The position numbers and the translations under genes were made by a program. Shown here piece by piece: positions 1 through 7,836 of a DNA stretch of 64,000 nucleotides. The notes beneath the pieces were generated by a model. That model was not told where the DNA came from. It made no database searches and saw only the letters and a program-made list of their open reading frames with translations. Position 1 is the first letter of the stretch. The number at the start of each line of letters is the position of its first letter. This stretch comes from Lysobacteraceae bacterium NML03-0222. GTDB taxonomy: Bacteria > Pseudomonadota > Gammaproteobacteria > Xanthomonadales > Xanthomonadaceae. Where the stretch lies: contig NWQM01000004.1 in assembly GCA_002798195.1 (NCBI GenBank), forward strand, positions 310,001 through 374,000, given 5' to 3'.

Positions 1-1
1 G

Positions 2-880
2 GAAGTCGCGCAAATCCGCGCCGAGATGGAAGCCATCATCCAGCAGGTGGGCTTTGAAGGTCATTCGCCGCAAACCCGCTTTCAGGATTTCCTCGCCTTC
101 CTGCGCAGCGACCCGCAGTTCTACGCCAAAACCCCACAGGAGCTTTTGAGCCGCGCCGCCTGGATTGCCAAACGAGTGGACGGGCAGCTTGGCAAAATCA
201 TCGGCAAACTGCCGCGCAACCGCTTCACCATCGTCGAGGTACCGCCGGATATCGCACCGTTCTGGACTGCCGGCCGTGGCGGTGCCAGCACCTACTGGCT
301 CAATACCTATGACCTGCCTTCGCGGCCGCTGTACAACCTGCCCGCGCTGACCCTGCACGAAGCCGCGCCCGGCCATGCCCTGCAAGGCTCGCTGGTGATG
401 GAGATGGGCGAAGCGCCCGCCTTCCGCAAGCAGTACATCAGCGCCTATGGCGAGGGCTGGGGCTTGTATTCGGAATGGCTGGGCAAGGAAATGGGCATCT
501 ATGAAACCCCTTACGAGGACTTTGGCCGCCTCACCTATGCCATGTGGCGCGCCTGCCGTTTGGTGATTGATACCGGCGTGCATCACAAGGGCTGGAGCCG
601 CGATCAGGCACTGGCCTACCTGCGCGAGAACACCGCGCTGTCCGAGCATGAAGTCACCACCGAAGTGGATCGCTATATCTCCTGGCCGGGACAGGCGCTG
701 TCCTACAAGCTCGGCGAAATCGTGATGATGCGCCTGCGCCGCGAAGCCGAAGCCGAACTGGGCGAGCAGTTCGACGTGCGCCGCTTCCACGACGCCCTCC
801 TCGCCCCCGGCTCCATCCCCCTGCCGCTGCTGGAAGAAGAAATCCGCGCGTTTATTGCCAGCGAAAAACGCCGCCAATGA
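2..880 (+). CDS. DUF885 family metallopeptidase-like protein (5' truncated by window edge)
   Basis: The reading frame is open from base 2, upstream of the first internal ATG at 26, so this is the C-terminal part of a longer protein; DUF885 proteins are usually about 550-620 residues, and roughly 290 are seen here. The motif HEAAPGH (bases 356-376) is the zincin-like HExxPGH signature of the family, followed by a GEGWGLYSEWL stretch with further acidic residues typical of it. Family members are secreted or periplasmic putative zinc carboxypeptidases or oligopeptidases, but few have been tested. The N-terminus and any signal peptide lie outside the window. The family call is firm; the substrate is unknown. 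Confidence 0.88.
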   Translation, partial: EVAQIRAEMEAIIQQVGFEGHSPQTRFQDFLAFLRSDPQFYAKTPQELLSRAAWIAKRVDGQLGKIIGKLPRNRFTIVEVPPDIAPFWTAGRGGASTYWLNTYDLPSRPLYNLPALTLHEAAPGHALQGSLVMEMGEAPAFRKQYISAYGEGWGLYSEWLGKEMGIYETPYEDFGRLTYAMWRACRLVIDTGVHHKGWSRDQALAYLRENTALSEHEVTTEVDRYISWPGQALSYKLGEIVMMRLRREAEAELGEQFDVRRFHDALLAPGSIPLPLLEEEIRAFIASEKRRQ

Positions 881-900
881 TTTCCGGCAAGAACGTCACC

Positions 901-932
901 GGCGTGCGGCGCAGCAACACTGCCCGCACGCC
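901..932. terminator. GC-rich hairpin between convergent genes
   Basis: GGCGTGCGG (901-909) pairs with CCGCACGCC (924-932) across a 14-base loop. It lies between two convergent genes, 20 bases after one stop and 6 bases before the other. There is no strong T-run on either side, so it may be a Rho-independent terminator of weak type or simply a 3'-end stabilising stem. Confidence 0.35.
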
Positions 933-937
933 TTCAA

Positions 938-1621
938 TCATTTGCTGACCAACTGAAATTCCTTGGCGTATTCGCCGGAGAAATCACACAACCCGGCGCG
1001 CAGGCGCTGCGGCATCTCGGCAAGGCCAGTGCCGACATGCACATAGCCTGCGGGCAAAATCGTGTCGGCGCTGCCCAGATGCACTTCCCCCGGCAGGCGC
1101 TTCTTGTCCACCTCGCTGCTCAACTGCATTCTGCCCTCCCAGCCCACCGGCGCGACCTTGAGCCGGTCTTGCTTGTCATTGAGGCGATAGCAGAACAGCA
1201 CTACATCACCGGCATAGCGTGGCGGCGGGGTGTAAGTGGGCATTTCACTCCACGCGCCCTGCTGTTTGCGCAACTGGATATCCGAAACTGCCACCGCATA
1301 GCTTTTCAACAGTGGCATATAGGGCAGCCAAGCCAGCCGGTAATCGCGTCCGGGCAGCGGCCACTCGCCAGTGCGCAAGGGGATTGCTGGCTCAATCGGC
1401 CCCAAATCCGTGCCCAGATACAGCTCGCACTGCGGGTTGATGCCGATGAATTCCTGCGCATCCTTGGCATTGACCCACAAGCCTTGCAGACGCTGGTCAC
1501 AGTGCGCATCCGCAGCGCGGCTATGCGGCGCCGCGGCATCAAAGCCCGCCACCATGCAGCCGCTGATGCCCAGTGCAGTCACGGCCAGCAGCGTGCAGCG
1601 CAAAACACGACGCAACCCCAT
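938..1621 (-). CDS. Putative lipoprotein of unknown function
   Basis: The 227-residue product starts MGLRRVLR, then a hydrophobic stretch and the lipobox LGISGC, so it should be a lipid-anchored envelope protein. The frame is open further upstream, but the start at 1621 is chosen because it gives a signal peptide and is preceded by a purine-rich site (GGGGGTAAGG). The mature part contains several cysteines (for example CDQRL, PQCEL, VLFCYR, GLCDF) that could form disulfides in the periplasm. I recognise no domain. It is convergent with the DUF885 gene and diverges from the rpmB promoter region. Confidence 0.7.
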   Translation of the reverse strand: MGLRRVLRCTLLAVTALGISGCMVAGFDAAAPHSRAADAHCDQRLQGLWVNAKDAQEFIGINPQCELYLGTDLGPIEPAIPLRTGEWPLPGRDYRLAWLPYMPLLKSYAVAVSDIQLRKQQGAWSEMPTYTPPPRYAGDVVLFCYRLNDKQDRLKVAPVGWEGRMQLSSEVDKKRLPGEVHLGSADTILPAGYVHVGTGLAEMPQRLRAGLCDFSGEYAKEFQLVSK

Positions 1622-1689
1622 TGCCTTACCCCCATCTTTGCTCTGGTAGCGCAGTGTGCCATGTTCACACCATTGCCTGCCACGTTTTC

Positions 1690-1718
1690 TTGCACGCGAC
1701 TTTTTCATCAGGCATAAT
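1690..1718 (+). promoter_or_regulatory. Sigma-70-type promoter for rpmB-rpmG
   Basis: TTGCAC (1690-1695), a 17-base spacer and CATAAT (1713-1718) give a good sigma-70 match. Transcription would start near 1725, leaving a 5' leader of about 140 bases before rpmB. The leader contains a small GGCGGatttCCGCC stem near 1800. Confidence 0.65.
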
Positions 1719-1868
1719 GCCCGGCTCTTTCTGCGGCTGCCGTTTGCGGCAGTCTGTACCCAAAGCGCGATTTGGGTCGCAGGTGTTGCCCGTATCGCGC
1801 GGCGGATTTCCGCCGGGGCCGCCGTCTTCCGGGCTATGGGAGACATCCACTGACACCAGAGGTGCATC

Positions 1869-2105
1869 ATGCCCCGTCAATGCCAAGTCACCGGCAAGCG
1901 TACGACGACCGGTAACAACGTCTCGCACGCGATGAACAAAACCCGTCGCCGCTTCATGCCCAATCTTCACGAACGCCGCTTTTGGGTGGCTTCCGAAAAC
2001 CGCTGGGTGAAGCTGCGTGTTTCCACCAAGGCTCTGCGCACCATCGACAAGAACGGCATCGACGCCGTGCTCGCCGACCTGCGTGCCCGTGGCGAAAAAA
2101 TCTAA
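1869..2105 (+). CDS. rpmB: 50S ribosomal protein L28
   Basis: A 78-residue basic protein starting MPRQCQVTGKR, with the TGNNVSHAMNKTRRRF segment and the VSTKALRTIDKNG core that mark bacterial L28. Length is normal for the family. It is followed after 12 bases by rpmG, the usual bacterial pairing, and both should be read from the promoter at 1690. The cytoplasmic product is a structural part of the large ribosomal subunit. Confidence 0.97.
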   Translation: MPRQCQVTGKRTTTGNNVSHAMNKTRRRFMPNLHERRFWVASENRWVKLRVSTKALRTIDKNGIDAVLADLRARGEKI

Positions 2106-2117
2106 GGAGTCCCTACC

Positions 2118-2282
2118 ATGCCCTCCAAGCGCGACAAAATCCGCCTGATTTCCTCGGAAGGAACGGGTCACTTCTATACCACCGACAAGAACAAGAAGAA
2201 CACCCCCGGCAAGATGGAAATGAAGAAATACGATCCGGTTGTGCGCAAGCACGTGATCTACAAGGAAGGCAAGATCAAGTGA
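2118..2282 (+). CDS. rpmG: 50S ribosomal protein L33
   Basis: A 54-residue protein, MPSKRDKIRLISSEGTGHFY... ending YKEGKIK, matching bacterial L33 over its whole length. It has TTDKNKKNTPGKMEMKKYDP in the middle and lacks the zinc-binding cysteine pairs of the C+ form. The start is preceded by TAAGGAGT, which overlaps the rpmB stop region, so the two are co-translated or tightly coupled. A terminator follows directly. Confidence 0.96.
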   Translation: MPSKRDKIRLISSEGTGHFYTTDKNKKNTPGKMEMKKYDPVVRKHVIYKEGKIK

Positions 2283-2291
2283 TCTTCCATG

Positions 2292-2320
2292 AAAACGCCC
2301 CGCATTGCGGGGCGTTTTTT
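2292..2320 (+). terminator. Rho-independent terminator after rpmBG
   Basis: AAAACGCCCCGC / ATT / GCGGGGCGTTTTTT: an 8-bp GC stem extended by A-T pairs and a run of six T, starting 10 bases after the rpmG stop. The A-run makes it potentially bidirectional, so it could also serve the leftward gene at 2370-2981. Confidence 0.9.
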
Positions 2321-2369
2321 GTGCCGGTAATTCGTGCTGCAAGGTGGGCTCCTTGCCCACCCTATTGCT

Positions 2370-2981
2370 TCAGCGCTTGGACTGGATAACCGGCTGCGAT
2401 TCACCCGCACGATACGGGTATTTGGCAAAGATGGCGGTGATGGCAGCATCAATATCGGCAGCGCGCTCTTCGGGGCTGCGACGCACCACCCGACCGATGG
2501 CATCGCCTGTCCATACCATTCGGTTTTGTTTGGCATCGACCAGATCCACGGTCAGCGTGCCTTCGGTATAGCGGCTGATATGTGCCTCGTCATACCAAAT
2601 CGGGAATGCCACATAGGCACGCGCACGATAGCTCCAGAAGTATTGGAAATCCATGCGCGGTGTGGTGTAAACATCGCGGCGCTCCTGTACCGCGCCCTGA
2701 AAATTGACCATCAGGTCGGGCGCGCTTTCCACATAGCGATAGCCCCGGGCGTCCATTTCACGCCGGACATTGGTTTTGATGCGCTCGCTGATCCAGCTGG
2801 AATAGCCCGACTGTTCCATGGCAATCGGCGAATACCAGCCCCAAGTTTTGTACTGGCCAAAATTCGCCCCAGGGTCGTAATCGGTACGCACATGCGGCCC
2901 GGTGGCACAGCCAGCCAGCAGCAGCAACAAACCGGCCGCGACCAACAGCTTGCGCAAAGAAAATGCTGAGCGAATCTTCAT
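2370..2981 (-). CDS. DUF4136-domain lipoprotein
   Basis: The 203-residue product starts MKIRSAFSLRKLL, followed by a hydrophobic core and the lipobox LLAGCATG. The mature part begins VRTDYDPGANFGQYKTWGW, the typical opening of DUF4136 proteins, and continues through IKTNVRREMDARGY and the C-terminal SPEERAADIDAAITAIFAKYP. The family is lipid-anchored to the envelope with no established biochemical role. The start at 2981 was chosen over ATGs 12 and 45 bases upstream because it gives a clean signal peptide. Confidence 0.85.
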   Translation of the reverse strand: MKIRSAFSLRKLLVAAGLLLLLAGCATGPHVRTDYDPGANFGQYKTWGWYSPIAMEQSGYSSWISERIKTNVRREMDARGYRYVESAPDLMVNFQGAVQERRDVYTTPRMDFQYFWSYRARAYVAFPIWYDEAHISRYTEGTLTVDLVDAKQNRMVWTGDAIGRVVRRSPEERAADIDAAITAIFAKYPYRAGESQPVIQSKR

Positions 2982-3046
2982 AAGACACCCCATAAGACAG
3001 TGATTTTTTGCAGTGTAAAGCAGCAATTACACATAACCACCTGAAC

Positions 3047-3069
3047 CGGGCTGCCAGTGCGGCAGCCCG
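3047..3069 (-). terminator. Probable thiC terminator hairpin
   Basis: CGGGCTGCC (3047-3055) and GGCAGCCCG (3061-3069) form a perfect 9-bp stem with a 5-base loop, about 20 bases past the thiC stop in the leftward direction. No T-run follows, so termination may be weak. Confidence 0.45.
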
Positions 3070-3090
3070 TTGCCGCATATTCAGTGCGGT

Positions 3091-4968
3091 TTATTCGATG
3101 TGATAGACCTCGGCACCCTGTTCGCGGAATTGGCTGGATTTCTCCGCCATCCCGGCCTTCAGGGCTTCTTCTTCGCTGATGCCATGCTCGGCGGCGTAGT
3201 CGCGCACGTCCTGGGTGATTTTCATCGAGCAAAAATGCGGGCCGCACATTGAGCAGAAATGCGCCTGCTTGTGTGCTTCCTTGGGCATGGTTTCATCGTG
3301 ATATTCCATCGCCCGCTCCGGGTCGAGGCCGAGATGGAACTGATCCTGCCAGCGGAACTCAAAGCGCGCCTTGCTAAGCGCGTTGTCGCGCACCTGTGCA
3401 CCGGGATGCCCCTTCGCAAGGTCGGCGGCATGGGCGGCAATTTTGTACGCCATGATGCCTTCGCGCACGTCCTGACGGTTGGGCAGCCCCAGGTGTTCTT
3501 TCGGGGTGACATAGCAGAGCATCGCCGTGCCATACCAGCCGATCATCGCCGCGCCGATGGCGCTGGTGATGTGGTCATAGCCCGGCGCGATATCGGTGGT
3601 CAGCGGCCCCAAAGTGTAGAACGGCGCCTCGCCACACTCGCGCAGCTGCTTGTCCATGTTTTCCTTGATGAGCTGCATCGGCACATGGCCGGGGCCTTCG
3701 ATCATGGTCTGCACATCGTGCTTCCAGGCGATTTGGGTCAGCTCGCCCAGCGTTTCCAGCTCGCCGAACTGCGCCGCATCATTGGCATCGGCAAGACTGC
3801 CCGGGCGCAGGCCATCGCCCAGCGAAAACGCCACGTCGTAGGCCTTCATGATTTCGCAGATTTCCTCGAAGTGGGTGTAGAGGAAATTTTCCTTGTGGTG
3901 CGCCAGACACCATTTGGCAAGAATCGAGCCGCCACGGCTGACAATACCGGTCACGCGCTTGGCGGTCAGCGGCACATAGCGCAGCAGCACCCCGGCATGG
4001 ATGGTGAAGTAATCCACACCCTGCTCGGCCTGCTCGATCAGGGTGTCGCGGAAGATTTCCCAGGTCAGCTCTTCGGCGCGGCCATCGACCTTTTCCAGCG
4101 CCTGATAGATCGGCACGGTGCCGATCGGCACTGGCGAGTTGCGCAAAATCCATTCGCGGGTTTCGTGGATATGCTTACCGGTGGACAGATCCATCACCGT
4201 ATCCGCGCCCCAGCGAATCGCCCACACCAGCTTTTCCACTTCTTCGGCAATACCGGAGCTGACCGCGCTATTGCCGATATTGGCATTGATTTTGGTGAGG
4301 AAATTGCGGCCGATAATCATCGGCTCGCTTTCGGGATGGTTGATGTTGTTGGGCAGAATGGCGCGTCCCCGGGCGATTTCATCGCGCACGAATTCCGGGG
4401 TGATGATGCGCTGGATATTGGCACCAAAATCATGCCCGGGATGCTGGTTCAAAAGATGCGCCTCACGCACCGCTTCAAGCCGCTGGTTCTCGCGGATGGC
4501 GACGAACTCCATCTCCGGGGTGATGATGCCGCGCCGGGCATAGTGCATCTGCGTGATATTGGCGCCACTCAGCGCACGACGCGGCTTGGGGCGGTTGGGA
4601 AAGCGCACATGGGCGAGTTTGGGGTCGTGCTCGCGGGCGCGGCCAAAATCCGAGGTGATGCCGGCAAGTTGCTCGCTGTCACCACGCTCGGCAATCCAGG
4701 CGGCGCGCAATGGCGCAAGACCTTGAGCAAGGTCGATATTGGCCTCTGGGTCGGAATACGGCCCGGAGGTGTCATAGACCGTGACCGGCGCGTTTTCTTC
4801 GCCGCCAAACAAGGTCGGCGTGCGGGTCAGCGCGATTTCGCGCATCGGCACGCGAATATCCGGACGCGAGCCTTCGACATGGATTTTCTTCGAGCCGGGA
4901 ATGGGCTGGGTGACCTCGGCAGACAGCGCTTCGGTCTGCTGGATGAGTTGGCTGGGGATGGCATTCAT
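3091..4968 (-). CDS. thiC: Phosphomethylpyrimidine synthase ThiC
   Basis: A 625-residue protein matching ThiC along its length. It has an N-terminal region with the IHVEG and MREIALT segments, the PNNINHPESEPMIIGRNFL and NANIGNSAVSSGIAEEVEK blocks, GPGHVPM, and the C-terminal CSMCGPHFCSM motif whose three cysteines bind the radical-SAM [4Fe-4S] cluster. It converts aminoimidazole ribotide to hydroxymethylpyrimidine phosphate in the cytoplasm, the pyrimidine branch of thiamine synthesis. It is preceded by a TPP riboswitch, so expression should fall when thiamine pyrophosphate is plentiful. The Fe-S cluster is a likely client of the suf operon in this window. Confidence 0.98.
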   Translation of the reverse strand: MNAIPSQLIQQTEALSAEVTQPIPGSKKIHVEGSRPDIRVPMREIALTRTPTLFGGEENAPVTVYDTSGPYSDPEANIDLAQGLAPLRAAWIAERGDSEQLAGITSDFGRAREHDPKLAHVRFPNRPKPRRALSGANITQMHYARRGIITPEMEFVAIRENQRLEAVREAHLLNQHPGHDFGANIQRIITPEFVRDEIARGRAILPNNINHPESEPMIIGRNFLTKINANIGNSAVSSGIAEEVEKLVWAIRWGADTVMDLSTGKHIHETREWILRNSPVPIGTVPIYQALEKVDGRAEELTWEIFRDTLIEQAEQGVDYFTIHAGVLLRYVPLTAKRVTGIVSRGGSILAKWCLAHHKENFLYTHFEEICEIMKAYDVAFSLGDGLRPGSLADANDAAQFGELETLGELTQIAWKHDVQTMIEGPGHVPMQLIKENMDKQLRECGEAPFYTLGPLTTDIAPGYDHITSAIGAAMIGWYGTAMLCYVTPKEHLGLPNRQDVREGIMAYKIAAHAADLAKGHPGAQVRDNALSKARFEFRWQDQFHLGLDPERAMEYHDETMPKEAHKQAHFCSMCGPHFCSMKITQDVRDYAAEHGISEEEALKAGMAEKSSQFREQGAEVYHIE

Positions 4969-5030
4969 CGAACTTCGTCCTTAGAAAGTGGCGGAACGAA
5001 GCAGGTATACGGCAGGCTCGACCCGGTGGC

Positions 5031-5116
5031 CGGTGCAAGCTCCCTACGGTGGTATCAACCACATCAGGTTCAAAGGGACTGTCTCAACCGGCACGCCGGT
5101 ACCCCTGCTTCTTGGC
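5031..5116 (-). promoter_or_regulatory. TPP riboswitch (THI element) upstream of thiC
   Basis: Read on the minus strand, the conserved thi-box elements appear in order: an AGCAGGGGTACCGG P1 side, GGTTGAGACAG (the CUGAGA-type element), CCCTTTGAACCTGAT, a GTGGTTGATACCAC hairpin, and GTAGGGAGCTTGC. The element ends about 60 bases before the thiC start codon, where it can control translation or transcription in response to thiamine pyrophosphate. Boundaries are by eye, within about 5 bases. Confidence 0.95.
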
Positions 5117-5231
5117 GCATGGTAGTGCCTTGCCGTGTTTTTTTCATCAAACCTTGCGGCAATGCCCTATCTGCAGGCAGCCGCCCATGCGCCGATAATG
5201 GCGCGTGCCCCTTCCATCGAGCCCATCCGCA

Positions 5232-6176
5232 ATGTCTGCCCATCATCTGCCAGAAGCCTCGGCCTTTTCACCCGCCAGCGTCGGTAATATCGGCGTGGGT
5301 TTCGATATCTTGGGTCATAGTGTGGCCGGCATTGGCGATATCGCCCATGTGCGCCGGATTGAGAGCCCTGAAGTGCGCATTGCCTCGATTGATGGCGAGC
5401 TACCGGGTGTTTGCCAAATCCCGCTGGCGGCCGAGCGCAATACTGCCGGACAGGCATTGATCGCGCTGCGGGCGCAGACCGGGATTGGTTTTGGCTTCGA
5501 GCTGCGGCTGCAAAAAGGCATCCCGCTGGGCTCTGGGCTCGGTGGCTCGGCGGCCTCCTGCGTGGCAGCACTCATTGCCGCCAATGCCTTGCTGCCCACG
5601 CCACTGGACCGGCACGCACTGTATGCCTGCGCGCTGCAAGGCGAGTCGGTCGCCAGTGGCAGCCGTCAGGGCGATAACGTCGCACCGATGCTGCTGGGCG
5701 GGGTGGTGATGTGTACGCCCACACAGATGATTCGGCTATCCGCCCCGGATTGGCTGCATGCGGTGGTGGTGCATCCGGCGCAGATTCTGGAAACCCGCCG
5801 CGCCCGCGCAGTGCTGGCCGAGCCCTATCCACTGCCACAAGTGGTGCAACACTGCGCCCATCTGGGATTGTTTTTGACCGGGCTGGCTCAGGGCGAGCGC
5901 GCGCTGATTGCCGCAGGCCTGAAGGACATCTTGGTGGAGCCACGCCGTGCACCGCTGATTCCCGGTTTTGCCGAGGTCAAGGCCGCCGCCCTTGCACACG
6001 ATGCGCTGGGCGCCAGCATCTCCGGTGCCGGCCCCAGCGTGTTTGCCTGGTTTGATGATGCCGGGCGCGCCCATCAGGCCGCCTCCGCGATGCAGGCGGC
6101 CTTTGCCGCAGCCGGCTTCGATTCAGATGCACATATCGGCCCGGTCAATGGCCCGCGTGCCGAGCTGCTGGGCTGA
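5232..6176 (+). CDS. thrB: Homoserine kinase
   Basis: A 314-residue GHMP-family kinase, beginning with SAFSPASVGNIGVGFDILGHSV and carrying the glycine-rich ATP loop PLGSGLGGSAAS near residue 95. The C-terminal GASISGAGPSVFAWF motif is also typical of homoserine kinases. It phosphorylates L-homoserine to O-phosphohomoserine, the substrate of threonine synthase encoded at 7837. The start at 5232 (MSAHHLPEAS) is chosen because upstream residues look non-coding; an in-frame ATG at 5205 is possible. The start lies about 115 bases from the thiC riboswitch, on the opposite strand. Confidence 0.95.
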   Translation: MSAHHLPEASAFSPASVGNIGVGFDILGHSVAGIGDIAHVRRIESPEVRIASIDGELPGVCQIPLAAERNTAGQALIALRAQTGIGFGFELRLQKGIPLGSGLGGSAASCVAALIAANALLPTPLDRHALYACALQGESVASGSRQGDNVAPMLLGGVVMCTPTQMIRLSAPDWLHAVVVHPAQILETRRARAVLAEPYPLPQVVQHCAHLGLFLTGLAQGERALIAAGLKDILVEPRRAPLIPGFAEVKAAALAHDALGASISGAGPSVFAWFDDAGRAHQAASAMQAAFAAAGFDSDAHIGPVNGPRAELLG

Positions 6177-6195
6177 AGCGCAATATCCGCCAGCT

Positions 6196-7740
6196 TCAGC
6201 GGCTGGCTGCTTCCAGCCGGTAATCAATCTGCGCCTGCTGCCATTGCCCATGCGCATCGCGTGCACGCACTTCCACCCGATGGCTGCCGGCTGGCAGACG
6301 GGTATCCAAGGGCGCTCGCCACAAATGCGTTGAAGTGCGCGCCTCGGGTGAGCGGTCATAGCCGCGCAGCGTGTCGCTGCCATCATCGCGGGCATTTTCT
6401 GCTGCAAGCCAGGGGTCGGGGCCGTGGAAGCGCTGCATCGGCCGCCACGCGCCGCCATCAATACGGTATTCGACCTCGGCATCAGGCCGGGCGATGAACA
6501 CATTGGCATACACGCCCCAGGCCGGATATGCGCCCTGACGCAGCACTTTCGGTGCATGCAGGCGCATGACATCGGTAAATGCTGCATCCTTGCCATCGTG
6601 CTTGGCCGGATGCCAGGCAAGCCGATAGCCGCCATCGCCCGCCACATGCAGCCGGGCATGACCATTGGGCGTGCCATCGGCCATGGTCGCATCAGGGATG
6701 CCAGCGGCATTGGGCGCACCCGACCAGAACGCGCCACAGGCCGCGCCGACATTGAATTCATGCAGTGGCTGTGCACCCTGCCAACCGCTGTCGGCATCAT
6801 GCCAATGATGGCCGAGGGTGTGGTGATGGCCGCTCAAAACCAGCACATGCGGGAAATCACGCAACAGCGCAAACAGCCGCTGGCGGTCGGCCGCGCGGAA
6901 TGTCTCCACGCCCGCTTCCTTGTCGAACAGCGGGATATGCACGCCCAGTACCAGCAGTGCATCACGCGGCACGCTCGGCAAATAGGCTTCCAGAATGGCG
7001 AACTGCTCCTCACGCAAGCCACCGATATAACGCGGCGACTGCCCCGGCTGGTAAATCACATCATCCAGACCGATGAACACCAGCCCCGGCTCTTCCCAGG
7101 CAAAGGTATCCGGGCCGAAGTGACGCTGATAACTCGCCAATGAGCCGGCATCATCTGCGGCATCAAAGTCCAGATCATGATTGCCGGGGATATGCAGCCA
7201 GGGCGTTGCCAGCCGCGCCATCTGCGCCTTGAGCTGCGGATACAGCGCCAGATTGTCATCCACCAAATCACCCAGGGTGACGCCGAAGCGGGCGCGGGTG
7301 TTGCCAATCAACGGCTCGATGATGTCGCGGCGAAAATAATCCAGCTCGGTGGCGTCTTCGGTCTGGCTGTCGGCAAACAGCAACACATCAAACGCGCGCG
7401 CCTCGCGGTGCGGATTTGGCAGCAGGGCAAAATCCCGGCAGCCACGCCCGGCATGCCAGTTGTCGGGCAGGCCATCGGCACGCAGCGGCAAGGCATGTGT
7501 GGCCGGCTTGATGAGCAGCAAGGCATCGTGCGCCGAATCCTCCGGCAACCGATAGCGGCCATCAGATGCCGTCAGCAACAACTGCCGCCCCGCATAAAGC
7601 CGCACCCCGGCCACACCCGGCTCGCCCGCATCCTGACGCTGATTGCCGTTGCGATCTTCCCAAACCCGGCAGCTCGAATCGGCCGCCCAGGCATCGGCAA
7701 ACGGCAGCGACAGGGCAAACAACAACAGTAACGCACGCAT
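6196..7740 (-). CDS. Secreted calcineurin-like phosphoesterase with N- and C-terminal accessory domains
   Basis: The 514-residue protein has a signal peptide (MRALLLLFALSLPFADAWA), an N-terminal SdrD-B/prealbumin-like domain (residues about 22-68, VWEDRNGNQRQDAGEPGVAGV), a metallophosphoesterase core with DVLLFADSQ, GDLVDDN, GNHDLD and GHHHT motifs (about 115-325), and a C-terminal domain containing EYRIDGGAWRPM. This matches the calcineurin-like phosphoesterase family with dedicated N and C domains, which are periplasmic or secreted. The substrate is unknown. It is convergent with thrB and diverges from thrC, so it sits between two threonine genes without obvious functional connection. Confidence 0.88.
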   Translation of the reverse strand: MRALLLLFALSLPFADAWAADSSCRVWEDRNGNQRQDAGEPGVAGVRLYAGRQLLLTASDGRYRLPEDSAHDALLLIKPATHALPLRADGLPDNWHAGRGCRDFALLPNPHREARAFDVLLFADSQTEDATELDYFRRDIIEPLIGNTRARFGVTLGDLVDDNLALYPQLKAQMARLATPWLHIPGNHDLDFDAADDAGSLASYQRHFGPDTFAWEEPGLVFIGLDDVIYQPGQSPRYIGGLREEQFAILEAYLPSVPRDALLVLGVHIPLFDKEAGVETFRAADRQRLFALLRDFPHVLVLSGHHHTLGHHWHDADSGWQGAQPLHEFNVGAACGAFWSGAPNAAGIPDATMADGTPNGHARLHVAGDGGYRLAWHPAKHDGKDAAFTDVMRLHAPKVLRQGAYPAWGVYANVFIARPDAEVEYRIDGGAWRPMQRFHGPDPWLAAENARDDGSDTLRGYDRSPEARTSTHLWRAPLDTRLPAGSHRVEVRARDAHGQWQQAQIDYRLEAASR

Positions 7741-7777
7741 GGCAGGGTTCCAGAGACAGGGTGCGTCATTTTAAGGC

Positions 7778-7806
7778 TTGCACAAAGACGCCTTGCCGCC
7801 TGTATC
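7778..7806 (+). promoter_or_regulatory. Possible thrC promoter
   Basis: TTGCAC (7778-7783) is followed after 17 bases by TGTATC, or after 19 by TATCCT. It lies about 30 bases before the thrC start, in the short divergent region with the phosphoesterase gene. Confidence 0.4.
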
Positions 7807-7836
7807 CTGCCAGCGGCCACCTGCGGAGATGATTGA

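Noticed and set aside
1037..1717. Long open frame opposite the lipoprotein at 938-1621
   Set aside because: Composition is that of an antisense shadow; the minus-strand frame has a signal peptide with a lipobox and a ribosome site.
3259..5460. 733-residue frame on the plus strand
   Set aside because: It is antisense to thiC and its riboswitch, a typical long shadow in GC-rich DNA.
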